Below are positions 35,165-44,346 of a stretch of DNA of 64,000 nucleotides, one piece after another (the first letter of the stretch is position 1; each line of letters starts with the position of its first letter). The DNA lies in NCBI RefSeq assembly GCF_024171995.1, contig NZ_JAMTCT010000015.1:62001-126000 (forward strand). The letters run 5' to 3'. The stretch is from Promicromonospora umidemergens (GTDB taxonomy: Bacteria; Actinomycetota; Actinomycetes; Actinomycetales; Cellulomonadaceae). The notes under the pieces are model-generated. The model had not been told where the DNA came from. It made no database searches and saw nothing but the letters and a program-made list of their open reading frames with translations. Position numbers and translations under genes: made by a program.

Positions 35165-36481
35165 TCAGCGACGGCGCGCGTCGTAGACGCGGTGCATCAG
35201 CAGCTCGATCGGTCCGCGCGGCCACCGCCGGAGCCAGAGCGGCGCCACGACCATCAGCGCCAGCGAGATCCCCGCCCAGATCGCCACGGCCTGCCAGGGG
35301 CCGCCGCCGCCGGCGAGGCCAAGGCCCCAGTCGTAGCAGAGCGCCGAGGCCAGCACGTTCTGCAGCACGTAGCACGACAGCGCCGTCCGCCCGACCGCCT
35401 CGACCCCGCGCCGGAGCAGGCCGGCCGGGCTTCGACGCGGCGCCGGCGCCTGCGCACCTGCCTGGACGCCGTGCTGGGCCCGCGCCTGGGCACGCGTCTG
35501 GGCACGCGTCTGTGCGCGGTCGACGAGGGTCGTGCCCAGCGCCAGGATGCCGAGGGCCACCAGGGGCGGGACCAGGTAGCGATCCACGAGGAACCAGTCC
35601 GGCCCGGCCCAGGTCGTCAGCGCGTTGAGCGGGAGGCCCGCCCCCAGCCCTGCCCAGGCGAGCCGGCGACGCAGCCGCGCCCCGCCCGTCGAGAACATGC
35701 CCGCACGCACCAGGCGTGAACCCACCAGGAACAGGACGGTGGCCGACGGCACGATCAGGATCAGCTCGATCCGGAACACGTCCAGGTGCGTGATCCGCAG
35801 CAGGACCTGGTCGAGCCAGCTGGCCGTCGACAGCGCGGCAGTCGAGGAAGCGGCCGTATCGGTGGGCGCCCCTCCGCCGGCCGCGTCCGTGTCCTGCGCC
35901 ACGCTGGACAGCACGAGCAGCGCGGTGACCGAGACGATCCCCGCGACATAGGTCGCGGCCAGCACGCCACCCCAGGCGCGCACCACCCGGTCGCTCCGCC
36001 CGATCAGGTAGGCGGCCAGCAGGGAGGCGATCGCGTACCCCATCAGGACGTCGAACTCGAAGACGAGGATGTAGTGCAGCAGGCCCTCGAGGAACAGGAT
36101 GCCCGCGCGCAGCGCGTACCGGCCCGGCCAGGGCAGGCCACGCCTGACCATGGACCGGTACTGCAGCTCCAGGCCCACCCCGAACAGCAGGGTGAGGAGC
36201 CCGAGGAACTTCCCGTTGACCAGCGCCAGCAGCACCCGCTGCACCGGATCGCTGCTGGCGAAGCCGTCGGAGATCCACTCGGCGGGCCCGCCGGGCGTCG
36301 TGAAGATCCAGATGTTGCTGGCGAGCGTGCCGAGGATCGCTACCCCGCGGAGCACATCGAGGGCGACGATCCGGCCCGCGGCGCCTGGAGCGCTCGGCGT
36401 GGCCGGCATGGCCGGCGCGTCCGGCGCGCGGGCCGACAGCGCCTTCGCAGGTGGCGTGCTCGGTGGTGTGGTGGCAGGCAT
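35165..36481 (-). CDS. DUF418-family membrane protein
   Basis: 438 aa from the ATG with a GAGAAGG site. The first helix 'RIVALDVLRGVAILGTLASNIWIFT' is the DUF418 signature. There are eight to ten helices, with a long Thr/Ala/Asp-rich loop. A repetitive 'RAQTRAQTRAQARAQHGVQAGAQAPAP' region (about residues 340-365) is low complexity. The C-terminal 'GRTALSCYVLQNVLASALCYDWG' is typical. The function of the family is unproven; acyl transfer has been suggested. Confidence 0.88.
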   Translation of the reverse strand: MPATTPPSTPPAKALSARAPDAPAMPATPSAPGAAGRIVALDVLRGVAILGTLASNIWIFTTPGGPAEWISDGFASSDPVQRVLLALVNGKFLGLLTLLFGVGLELQYRSMVRRGLPWPGRYALRAGILFLEGLLHYILVFEFDVLMGYAIASLLAAYLIGRSDRVVRAWGGVLAATYVAGIVSVTALLVLSSVAQDTDAAGGGAPTDTAASSTAALSTASWLDQVLLRITHLDVFRIELILIVPSATVLFLVGSRLVRAGMFSTGGARLRRRLAWAGLGAGLPLNALTTWAGPDWFLVDRYLVPPLVALGILALGTTLVDRAQTRAQTRAQARAQHGVQAGAQAPAPRRSPAGLLRRGVEAVGRTALSCYVLQNVLASALCYDWGLGLAGGGGPWQAVAIWAGISLALMVVAPLWLRRWPRGPIELLMHRVYDARRR

Positions 36482-36641
36482 GCCACGACCTTCTCGTGGC
36501 GGGCCGGCACCGTCGTCGGCCGAACGGGCGATCTCCGGACGCCGCGCGTACATCGTTCGGAGGACCTCGGGGCTGCGCTCACCGGCGCGGACGCCCGCGT
36601 TCGCGTCGTGGCGGCCCGACCGGTTCTGGCACGCTGACCAC

Positions 36642-37457
36642 ATGACGATCCCCACCGGCGCGGTCACTGTGCCCGACGTCGTGCGTGAGATCGCCGGCGA
36701 CGCCCTCATCACGCCGGCCTGGAGCAACGAGCTCGGCGGCCTCACGTTCCGCATCGACCCGGTCGACTCCCTGGACGGGACGGCACCTGGCACCGCCTGG
36801 CGGCATGCCACCTTCGTGAAGTGGGCGCCTCGCACGGAGCGGGCGGCGGCAGAAGGGGTCGATCTCGTCGACGAGGCAGCACGGCTGCAGTGGGCGGAGC
36901 GGTACACGCCGGTGCCGCACGTTCTCGAGGTCGGCGCCGACGAGGACGCCGAGTGGCTGGCGACCACGGCGATCGAGGCGAGCTCCGCCGTCGACCCCCG
37001 CTGGCTGGCCGACCCCGAGACGGCCGCCCGGGCGATCGGGGCCGGGCTGCGCGCGCTCCACGACGCGCTGCCCGTCGACGAGTGTCCCTGGACGTGGAGC
37101 ATCGGCGACCGGATCGCCGTCGCCGAGACCCGGGCGGCCCGCGGCCATCCGGCCGACGGCTGGTCCCTCGAGGCGCGGGCACGCCTCCTCGACGCCCCGG
37201 ACCACGACCGGCTCGTCGTCTGCCACGGTGACGCCTGCGCACCCAACACCCTGCTCGCCGACGACGGCAGCTGGGCGGCGCACGTGGATCTTGGCGCCCT
37301 CGGCATCGCCGACCGCTGGGCCGACCTGGCCGTCGCGACCTACAGCCTGGGCTGGAACTACGGCCCCGGTCACGACCATCTGGTCTACGAGGCGTACGGG
37401 ATCGACGAGGATCCGGACCGGGTCGCCTACTACCGCCTCCTGTGGGACCTGGGATGA
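36642..37457 (+). CDS. Aminoglycoside-phosphotransferase-like kinase (paralog)
   Basis: 271 aa. APH features are 'YTPVPHVLEVGADEDAEWL', 'GLRALHDALPVDECPW', the catalytic 'VVCHGDACAPNTLLADD' and 'HVDLGALGIADRWADLAVATYSLGWNYG'. It matches the gene at 34.3 kb in order and length, with the difference that Asp in DxG is followed by Leu-Gly-Ala. The two kinases flank the DUF418 gene. It ends with ATGA overlapping a short open frame. Confidence 0.85.
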   Translation: MTIPTGAVTVPDVVREIAGDALITPAWSNELGGLTFRIDPVDSLDGTAPGTAWRHATFVKWAPRTERAAAEGVDLVDEAARLQWAERYTPVPHVLEVGADEDAEWLATTAIEASSAVDPRWLADPETAARAIGAGLRALHDALPVDECPWTWSIGDRIAVAETRAARGHPADGWSLEARARLLDAPDHDRLVVCHGDACAPNTLLADDGSWAAHVDLGALGIADRWADLAVATYSLGWNYGPGHDHLVYEAYGIDEDPDRVAYYRLLWDLG

Positions 37458-37537
37458 GCCGGCCGACCGCCGACGTCGCCGACGCGTTCTTCGCGGCGCT
37501 GCGGTCGGGGCGAACCCGCTACACCGTCGAAGCCTGA
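37454..37537 (+). pseudogene. 27-codon frame, possible remnant of an NTF2/SnoaL-like gene
   Basis: It starts with an ATG overlapping the kinase stop by ATGA and encodes 27 residues opening 'MSRPTADVADAFFAAL', a sequence like the first helix of SnoaL/NTF2 proteins. It stops inside the 3' end of the CGNR gene. It could be the cut-off start of a coupled third gene, or chance. Confidence 0.3.
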
Positions 37538-38067
37538 TCCGCGCGCCGGGCCCGGTGCGCTGCCTGGGCGTTGCGGTTGCTGCACGTCGTCGAGCAGTAG
37601 CGGCGTGACCGGTTGCGGGAGAGATCAAGGACGATCCCCACGCAGTCGCTGTCGGCACAGACCGTGAGGCGGGACAGCTCGTCGTCCCGGATCACGTCGA
37701 TCATCGCCATCGCGGTCTCCACGAGGATGCGGGTGGCGAACGGGGCGTCGGTCGGCACGGCGTGGATGTGCCAGTCCTCCGGCGGGTGCCGCACGAGCTG
37801 GGGTACCGCCCCTGCCGTGGCCAGCATCTCGTTGACCAGGCCTGCGGCCGAGTCGCGGTCGGCGGTGAGCAGCTCGCGCAGTCTCGGCCGGAGGCCCAGC
37901 ACCTGACTGAGCTCGGCCTGCGTACGGTCGCGCCGCCCCGTATAGGCGTGCTCGACGAAGAACGCGTCGAGATCCGCGACCGTCGCGATCGTGACCGGGG
38001 GCTCACCGCCGTTCACCAGCGCGACGGCGGACTGGAGCGCCCCCTCGGTGTCATGAGTGAAAACCAC
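37519..38067 (-). CDS. CGNR zinc-finger (ABATE domain) regulator
   Basis: 182 aa with a GTG start. The N-terminal ABATE region (about 1-130) is followed by a CGNR zinc finger: 'LTVCADSDCVGIVLDLSRNRSRRYCSTTCSNRNAQAAHRAR', with four Cys. Actinobacterial relatives are transcription regulators commonly next to EamA transporters, and the divergent gene here is one. A palindrome lies in the 38-bp spacer. Confidence 0.88.
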   Translation of the reverse strand: MVFTHDTEGALQSAVALVNGGEPPVTIATVADLDAFFVEHAYTGRRDRTQAELSQVLGLRPRLRELLTADRDSAAGLVNEMLATAGAVPQLVRHPPEDWHIHAVPTDAPFATRILVETAMAMIDVIRDDELSRLTVCADSDCVGIVLDLSRNRSRRYCSTTCSNRNAQAAHRARRADQASTV

Positions 38068-38080
38068 ATTGACACATTAC

Positions 38081-38101
38081 CCTGACGCCCATAACGTCAG
38101 G
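38081..38101. promoter_or_regulatory. Palindrome between the CGNR and EamA genes
   Basis: A perfect CCTGACG-N7-CGTCAGG, in the short divergent spacer, probably the operator for the CGNR protein. Confidence 0.55.
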
Positions 38102-38105
38102 ACCT

Positions 38106-39182
38106 ATGAGCGCTGTGACACCTGACACCGACCGAACGGGCAGCACCGGCAGACCGGGTGCCGGCCGGTTCGGTGCTGGCCGGTTCGGTGCCGGCCGAGC
38201 GCCGGGTACCCGCCGCCTGACCACGGGACTCGCGCTCGCCGGCGTCTCGGCGGCGGCGTTCAGCCTGTCGGGGGTGTTCGCCAGCGGGCTGCTCGACACC
38301 GGCTGGAGCCCCGGCGCCATGGTCCTCGTCCGCGTCGCCATCGCGGCGCTGGTGGTGCTCCCGCTCGGCATCATGTCGCTGCGCGGGGACTGGCGGCCCG
38401 TACGCCGCAACCTCGGCCTGATCGCCGTCTACGGCGCGGTGTCGGTGGCGGGCTGCCAGTTCGCCTACTTCTCCGCCGTGCAGCACATGCCCATCGGCCC
38501 GGCCCTCCTGATCGAGTACACGTCGCCGGCGGCCGTCGTGCTCTGGTTCTGGCTGCGGCACGGCCAACGGCCCACGAGAGCCACGATCGCCGGCACGCTG
38601 CTCGCCGCCGCCGGGCTGGTGCTCGTGCTGGACCTCGTCTCCGGCGTGCCGGGCGCAACGGAGGTCAGCCCCGTCGGCGTCGCCTGGGCGCTGCTCGCGA
38701 TGCTCGGGGTCTCCACCTACTTCGTCATCAACGCGAACGTCGATACCGGCCTGCCGCCGTTCGCCCTGGCCGCGGGCGGCCTGACCACCGCAACCCTGGC
38801 GCTCGGCCTGCTCGGCGCGACCGGGATCATGCCGCTGACCTACAGCACGGCGTCGCCGGTCTACGCGGGCGCCGAGGTGCCCTGGTGGCTGCCGGTGGTC
38901 GGGCTCGGCATCGTGACCGCCGCCCTCGCCTACGTCTCGGGAATCGCCGCGGGCCGCCTCCTGGGACCTCGCCTGTCGTCCTTCGTCGGGCTGTTCGAGG
39001 TGGTTGCCGCCATCGGCTTCGCCTGGCTGCTGCTCGGCGAGCTGCCCCGCACCGTCCAGCTCGTCGGCGGTGTCCTGATCCTCGCCGGCGTGGTCGCGGT
39101 CCAGGCCGGCGAGAAGCGGACGAGCGTCGAGCCGACGGTCGTCCCGGTTCCCGAGCCGTCGACCGACGAGCCCCGCACCTGA
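38106..39182 (+). CDS. EamA-family (DMT) transporter
   Basis: 358 aa with ten predicted membrane helices in two EamA repeats. Typical sequences are 'FSLSGVFASGLLDTGWSPGAMVLVRVAIAALVVLPLG' and 'YTSPAAVVLWFWLRHGQRPTRATIAGTLLAAAGLVLVLDLVSG'. The second repeat ends with 'LGPRLSSFVGLFEVVAAIGFAWLLLGELP'. DMT carriers export metabolites or amino acids. Its divergent CGNR neighbour probably controls it. The first 35 residues are Gly/Arg/Thr-rich and may be cytosolic. Confidence 0.93.
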   Translation: MSAVTPDTDRTGSTGRPGAGRFGAGRFGAGRAPGTRRLTTGLALAGVSAAAFSLSGVFASGLLDTGWSPGAMVLVRVAIAALVVLPLGIMSLRGDWRPVRRNLGLIAVYGAVSVAGCQFAYFSAVQHMPIGPALLIEYTSPAAVVLWFWLRHGQRPTRATIAGTLLAAAGLVLVLDLVSGVPGATEVSPVGVAWALLAMLGVSTYFVINANVDTGLPPFALAAGGLTTATLALGLLGATGIMPLTYSTASPVYAGAEVPWWLPVVGLGIVTAALAYVSGIAAGRLLGPRLSSFVGLFEVVAAIGFAWLLLGELPRTVQLVGGVLILAGVVAVQAGEKRTSVEPTVVPVPEPSTDEPRT

Positions 39183-39216
39183 CAGCCTTCGCCCGCCTGC
39201 AACAATGGGCAGCACC

Positions 39217-41982
39217 ATGACGGCGCCCTCTTCGACAACCTCGACCTCCTCGACAGCCCTCTCGACCACCGGTGACCCCGGCTCGTCGTCGGGCACCCCG
39301 AAGCCGGCCGGGACCTTGATCCCGTACCTGCCCGCACCCACGGGCAAGGACCCTGATCCGGACGTGCTGTTCGAGAGCTTCTCCGAGTGGGCAGCCGCAG
39401 GCGGGCGAGCGCTCTACCCGCACCAGGAGGAGGCCCTCCTGGAGGTCATGACGAGCTCCCACGTCGTCCTCGCGACGCCGACGGGCTCGGGCAAGTCGAT
39501 GGTCGCGATGGGTGCGCAGTTCGCCGCCCTGGCGGCCCACCGCTCCGGCAGGGGCGGCCGCACCTACTACACGGCCCCGCTGAAGGCCCTGGTCAGCGAG
39601 AAGTTCTTCGACCTGGTGGCGGCGTTCGGCTCGAAGAACGTCGGCATGATGACCGGTGACTCCGCGGTGAACCCGGACGCCCCGATCATCTGCTGCACGG
39701 CGGAGATCCTCGCGAACGTGGCGCTGCGCCACGGTGACAGCAACGGCAGCGACGGCGGCCCCACCGACGAGGACGCCATCGCCCAGGTGGTCATGGACGA
39801 GTTCCACTACTACGGCGACCCGCAGCGCGGCTGGGCCTGGCAGGTGCCGCTGCTGGAGCTCAAGGACACGCAGTTCGTCCTCATGAGCGCCACGCTCGGC
39901 GACACGTCCCGCCTCCGCGAGGACATCGAGGAGCGCACCGGCCGGCCGGTCGCCGAGGTGGCGGGGGCCGAACGCCCCGTGCCGCTGACCTTCTCCTACG
40001 TCGTCGAGCCCCTTACCGACGTCATCCAGGAGCTCGTCACGACCCACCGCGCCCCGGTGTACGTGGTCCACTTCACCCAGAAGGACGCCGTCGACCGGGC
40101 GCAGTCGATGCTGTCGATGAACGTGTCGAGCAAGTCCGAGAAGGAGGCCATCACCGCGGAGATGGGCGCCTTCCGCTTCGGCACCGGGTTCGGCAAGACG
40201 CTCAGCAAGTTCCTGCGGCACGGCGTCGGCGTGCATCACGCCGGCATGCTGCCGAAGTACCGCCGCCTCGTGGAGCGCCTCACGCAGAAGGGCCTGCTCA
40301 AGGTCGTGTGCGGCACGGACACCCTGGGGGTCGGCATCAACGTGCCGATTCGCACGGTCCTGCTGACCAGCCTCGTGAAGTACGACGGCGAGCGCATGCG
40401 CCACCTCAGCGCGCGCGAGTTCCACCAGATCTCCGGCCGCGCGGGCCGCGCCGGGTACGACACCGTCGGCGAGGTGCTCGTCATGGCGCCCGACCACGTC
40501 ATCGAGAACCGCAAGGTCCTGGCCAAGGCGGGCGACGACCCGAAGAAGCTCAAGAAGATCGTGCGCAAGAAGGCGCCGTCGGGCTCCGTGAACTGGACCG
40601 ACGCCACCTTCGAGCGCCTGCGCGACGCCGATCCCGAGCAGCTCGTCTCCCAGTTCCGCGTGAACCACGCGATGGTGCTCAACGTCCTGGCCCGCGCCTC
40701 CTCGCGCCCGGGCGCGCACGCCGGCACGAGCGACCCCGTCGACGCCATGCGCCACCTCCTGACGGCGAACCACGACACGGAGACGCAGCAGGCCGAGCAC
40801 GTGCGCCAGGCGCTGCGCATCTACCGCTCGCTGCGCCTCGCGGGCGTCGTCGAGAAGGTCCGGGTCCCCGGGCCCGACGGCGCCCTGCGCCCGTCGGCCC
40901 GCCTCATGGTGGACCTCCCTCGCGACTTCGCGCTGAACCAGCCGCTGTCCCCGTTCGCCCTTGCGGCCATGGACCTGCTCGACGTCGAGAGCGCGACGCA
41001 CGCGCTCGACGTCGTCTCCGTCATCGAGGCCACCCTCGACGACCCCCGCCAGGTGCTCATGGGCCAGCAGAACAGGGCGCGCGGCGAGGCCGTCGCCGCG
41101 ATGAAGGCCGAGGGGATCGAGTACGAGGAGCGCATGGAGCTCCTCGAGTCGGTCACGTGGCCCAAGCCGCTGGCCGACCTGCTGGAGCCGGCCTTCCAGA
41201 CCTACCGCCGCACCAACCCGTGGGTGGCGGACGCCGAGCTCTCCCCCAAGTCGGTGGTGCGCGACATGGTCGAGAAGGCCATGACGTTCACCGAGATCGT
41301 GAGCGTGTACGGGCTGGAGCGCACCGAGGGCGTGGTGCTGCGGTATCTCGCCGACGCCTACCGCGCGGTACGCCAGGTGGTCCCCGAGGAGCACCGCACC
41401 GAGGAGGTGCAGGAGATCATCGAGTGGCAGGGGGAGCTCGTGCGGGGCGTCGACTCCTCGTTGCTCGACGAATGGGAGCGCTTGGCGAACCCCGTGGACG
41501 ACGACGCCGACCTCGTGACCGACGGCGAGCTGGCCGGCGCCGGCGCCGAGGCTCCCGTCCGACCCGTCACCGGCAACCCGCGCGCGTTCCGTCGCCTGAT
41601 CCGCAACGCGATGTTCCGCCGCGTCGAGCTGGTCGCACGCGAGTCGTACGGGGCGCTGGCCGCGCTGGGTGGCGGCTGGGACGCTGACGCCTGGGGCGAG
41701 GCCCTGGACCCCCTGTTCGAGGAGCAGGGTGACGACGCCGTCGGGATCAGCGCCGAGGCGCGGTCTGCCGCACTGCTGACGATCCTCGAACCCGGCGCGG
41801 AGCTGCCCGGCAGCGCCGGAGGCGACACCGCCCGCGTGGAGCCAGGCACCTGGTGGGTACGGCAGGTGCTGGACGACGCCGATGCCAACCGTGACTGGGC
41901 CATCACCGCACAGATCGACCTCGCGGCGAGCGACGAGGCCGGCGAGGTCGTCCTGACCGTGCTCGACGTCGGCCAGATCTGA
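39217..41982 (+). CDS. Ski2-like DEAD/DEAH-box helicase with a DUF3516 C-terminus
   Basis: 921 aa. Walker A is 'ATPTGSGKSMVA' (about residue 88), motif II 'VMDEFHYYGDPQRG' (about 192), motif III 'MSATLGDTSRL' and motif VI 'ISGRAGRAGYDTVG'. The C-terminal 400 residues match DUF3516 ('LSAREFHQISGRAGRAGYD' onward, 'MFRRVELVARESYGALAALGGG'). Such proteins are common in Actinobacteria and are RNA/DNA helicases of unproven function. The first 35 residues are Ser/Thr-rich. An alternative start at 39205 is 4 codons upstream. Confidence 0.92.
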   Translation: MTAPSSTTSTSSTALSTTGDPGSSSGTPKPAGTLIPYLPAPTGKDPDPDVLFESFSEWAAAGGRALYPHQEEALLEVMTSSHVVLATPTGSGKSMVAMGAQFAALAAHRSGRGGRTYYTAPLKALVSEKFFDLVAAFGSKNVGMMTGDSAVNPDAPIICCTAEILANVALRHGDSNGSDGGPTDEDAIAQVVMDEFHYYGDPQRGWAWQVPLLELKDTQFVLMSATLGDTSRLREDIEERTGRPVAEVAGAERPVPLTFSYVVEPLTDVIQELVTTHRAPVYVVHFTQKDAVDRAQSMLSMNVSSKSEKEAITAEMGAFRFGTGFGKTLSKFLRHGVGVHHAGMLPKYRRLVERLTQKGLLKVVCGTDTLGVGINVPIRTVLLTSLVKYDGERMRHLSAREFHQISGRAGRAGYDTVGEVLVMAPDHVIENRKVLAKAGDDPKKLKKIVRKKAPSGSVNWTDATFERLRDADPEQLVSQFRVNHAMVLNVLARASSRPGAHAGTSDPVDAMRHLLTANHDTETQQAEHVRQALRIYRSLRLAGVVEKVRVPGPDGALRPSARLMVDLPRDFALNQPLSPFALAAMDLLDVESATHALDVVSVIEATLDDPRQVLMGQQNRARGEAVAAMKAEGIEYEERMELLESVTWPKPLADLLEPAFQTYRRTNPWVADAELSPKSVVRDMVEKAMTFTEIVSVYGLERTEGVVLRYLADAYRAVRQVVPEEHRTEEVQEIIEWQGELVRGVDSSLLDEWERLANPVDDDADLVTDGELAGAGAEAPVRPVTGNPRAFRRLIRNAMFRRVELVARESYGALAALGGGWDADAWGEALDPLFEEQGDDAVGISAEARSAALLTILEPGAELPGSAGGDTARVEPGTWWVRQVLDDADANRDWAITAQIDLAASDEAGEVVLTVLDVGQI

Positions 41983-41988
41983 GCGGGT

Positions 41989-42016
41989 CCGTCCCGGGCG
42001 AGACGGCTCGGGACGG
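41989..42016 (+). terminator. Hairpin after the helicase gene
   Basis: CCGTCCCG pairs with CGGGACGG over a 12-base loop, 7 bp after the stop. No T-tract is seen. Confidence 0.55.
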
Positions 42017-42139
42017 CATCCGTCCGCAGAATGGCATTTGGGTTAATCTTTACCATTCGGTGCATCTTTCGTACACTTCTGTCAATTGACCCAGGGTCAG
42101 CAACGCCGCCGGCCCGGTCCGGACGACAGGAGTGTCTCC

Positions 42140-43399
42140 ATGCGCTTCCGCACCGCCGCACTCATCGCGCTCTACTCGCTCATCGTTCCCCTCGCTCTCG
42201 TCGGCACAGCGACACCTGCCGCCGCCGCACCCGTGGCCGCACCCGTGGCCGCCGACGGACCTGGCGACGGCGCACCGTGGGTCGTGACCCTCGGCGACTC
42301 GTACATCTCCGGGGAGGCCGGCCGCTGGGCCGGCAGCTCCAACGCCGACTACCGCCGCGCCGACGCGCTCGGCCGGCACGCCTACCACGACAACGCCAGC
42401 GGCACCGGCGAGGTCATCGCTGGTTGCCACCGCGCATCCTCCGCCGAGGCCTACATCGGCGGGGGCGTGAACGGTCTCAACCTCGCCTGCAGCGGGGCCA
42501 CGACCGCCACCTCGACCGGCCGGTACTTCAAGCCAGGGATCGACTTCTACGACGGCTCAGCGGGCCAGGGCCAGGCCCTCATGCTGCAGGAGGCCGCTGC
42601 CACCAGGAACGTCCGCATGGTCGTGGTCTCGATCGGCGGGAACGACTTCGAGTTCGCGAGCGTCGTCCAGACCTGCGTGGTCAACTTCCTGACCTCACCG
42701 TCCTGGTGGAAGAACTACTGCCACGACGACAGCTCGGTCGCGGCCAACTTCACCGCCGCGAACGTCGCCGCCGTCCGGTCCCGGGTGGCGGACTCCCTCG
42801 GCAACGTCGCGACCGCGATGAGCAATGCCGGGTACAGCACCGACCAGTGGACGCTCGTGGTCCAGACCTACCCGTCGCCCGTGCCGAACGGCTCTGGGCT
42901 CCGGTACTCCGAGTCCGGTTACACGCGCCAGTTCACGGGCGGGTGCGGCCTCTGGAACCGGGACGCCGACTGGGCCAACGCCACGGCCCTACCCACCATC
43001 AACGGTGCGCTGCTCGGTGCCGCGTCCGACGTCGGGCTGCCGAACGTCCGCACCCTCGACATGGCGCACGCGTTCGACGGCAAGCGGCTGTGCGAGAACG
43101 GCGTCGGGCTGTACGAGGAGGTGGGCCTGCCCGACTGGCGGTCGCCGGGCGCCGTCGACCGGACCGAATGGGTCAACCAGATCCGCACGGTCAGCACGAT
43201 CGGCGACTCGCCGTACTCCGTGCAGGAGTCGCTGCACCCCAGCTACTGGGGGCAGCTCGCGATGCGCAACTGCCTGCGCCAGGTCTGGAACGCCGGAGAC
43301 CCGCGCAGCGGGAGCTGCACCATCGGTAACCTCGGCGCGGCCAGGCTCACGCCGTCGGGCGAGCCGTCGATGACCCTGGGGCCGCTCGACAAGGGCTGA
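42140..43399 (+). CDS. Secreted SGNH/GDSL-family hydrolase
   Basis: 419 aa. The signal peptide (MRFRTAALIALYSLIVPLAL...) ends at about residue 32 (AAAA|P). The GDSL block is 'VVTLGDSYISGEAGRWAG' with the nucleophilic Ser, then 'VVVSIGGNDFEFASVV' (block III, Asn) and the His in 'SLHPSYWGQLAMRNCLRQ'. Multiple Cys suggest disulfides. Esterase or lipase activity on cell-wall or plant polymer ester groups is plausible. It is preceded by an AT-rich promoter region at 42041-42100 and ends in a strong terminator. Confidence 0.9.
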   Translation: MRFRTAALIALYSLIVPLALVGTATPAAAAPVAAPVAADGPGDGAPWVVTLGDSYISGEAGRWAGSSNADYRRADALGRHAYHDNASGTGEVIAGCHRASSAEAYIGGGVNGLNLACSGATTATSTGRYFKPGIDFYDGSAGQGQALMLQEAAATRNVRMVVVSIGGNDFEFASVVQTCVVNFLTSPSWWKNYCHDDSSVAANFTAANVAAVRSRVADSLGNVATAMSNAGYSTDQWTLVVQTYPSPVPNGSGLRYSESGYTRQFTGGCGLWNRDADWANATALPTINGALLGAASDVGLPNVRTLDMAHAFDGKRLCENGVGLYEEVGLPDWRSPGAVDRTEWVNQIRTVSTIGDSPYSVQESLHPSYWGQLAMRNCLRQVWNAGDPRSGSCTIGNLGAARLTPSGEPSMTLGPLDKG

Positions 43400-43411
43400 A
43401 CGCGGCAGTCT

Positions 43412-43454
43412 CCCCGCAGCCGACTGCAGACCTGGTCTGCAGTCGGCTGCGGGG
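43412..43454. terminator. Bidirectional terminator between convergent genes
   Basis: A 21-bp perfect stem, CCCCGCAGCCGACTGCAGACC and its complement, closed by one base. It lies between the SGNH hydrolase and the TSUP gene stops, 12 and 5 bp from each. Confidence 0.9.
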
Positions 43455-43459
43455 CTCGT

Positions 43460-44215
43460 TCAGCCGGCCAGACCGACCAGGCCGCGGCCGAGCGTCGCGA
43501 AGCCGCCGAGGTAGGCGAGCGTCACGAGGACCTTGCGCGTTGCGCTCGCCGAGATCCGCCCGACGAGCAGCTCGCCAAGGCCGATGGACGCCACGAGGGC
43601 TACGCCGATCGTCACCCACTCCCACACGGCCAGGTCCGGGAACGTGGCGTCGGCGACCAGGAGCTTGGCGGTCATGGCGGCTATCGCGTTGGTCAGGAAG
43701 ATGGGCTGGGCGGTGGCCGCGAACGCGCGGGGGTCCCAGCGGTCGAGCACGGAGTACACGGCGATGGGCGGGCCACCGATCCCGGCGGCGACGCTGCCGA
43801 ACCCGGCCGCCGCACCCGTGATCAGGAGCGGCAGGCGCGCTTCCGGTGCGAAGGGGCGCTTCGTCCCGCGCAGGCGCGAGGTGACCAGGGCGAGCGTCAT
43901 CGCCAGCACGACGACGCCGCCGACGCCGATCTCCAGGGCGGGCGCGCTGGCATCCCGGATCAGCAGCGCCGCCGGCACGCTGACCAGGATCGACGCCGTC
44001 ACGAGCCAGCCGTAGCGGCGCCAGTCGACGCCACGGACCGTGCGCCAGAACACCAGCAGCGCCATCATCGCGCCCACAAGATTGACGAACAGCACGCCCT
44101 CGATCGGGCCGAGGAGCAGGACGATGAACGGACCGGCGACGAGCCCGAAGCCCATGCCTGCCACACGCTGCAACGAACCCCCGACGAGGATGGCGAGGAT
44201 CAGTAGAGCGAGCAC
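43460..44215 (-). CDS. TSUP (TauE/SafE) family membrane carrier
   Basis: 251 aa with a GTG start. About seven helices; 'LLILAILVGGSLQRVAGMGFGLVAGPFIVLLLGPIEGVLFVNLVGAM' is the TauE/SafE repeat, repeated near residue 125 ('LLITGAAAGFGSVAAGIGGPPIAVYSVL'). The family exports sulfite, sulfoacetate or other organosulfur anions. The substrate is unknown. Confidence 0.88.
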   Translation of the reverse strand: MLALLILAILVGGSLQRVAGMGFGLVAGPFIVLLLGPIEGVLFVNLVGAMMALLVFWRTVRGVDWRRYGWLVTASILVSVPAALLIRDASAPALEIGVGGVVVLAMTLALVTSRLRGTKRPFAPEARLPLLITGAAAGFGSVAAGIGGPPIAVYSVLDRWDPRAFAATAQPIFLTNAIAAMTAKLLVADATFPDLAVWEWVTIGVALVASIGLGELLVGRISASATRKVLVTLAYLGGFATLGRGLVGLAG

Positions 44216-44346
44216 GCCCCCACGTTAACCGAGTAGTTCCCGACCGGATTCTGCGGGATTGCGCGGGGACGCGACGGCGAGGGCGACGGCACGCTCGCCC
44301 GGGAGATCCGTGCGCCGCCGGGCACCGGAGGCGGCAGAATCGCGTC

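Noticed and set aside
38827-41394. Very long minus-strand open frame (855 codons) opposite the helicase
   Set aside because: It is antisense to clear helicase motifs and is composed of low-complexity Arg/Gly/Ala/Glu-rich sequence from high-GC codon bias.
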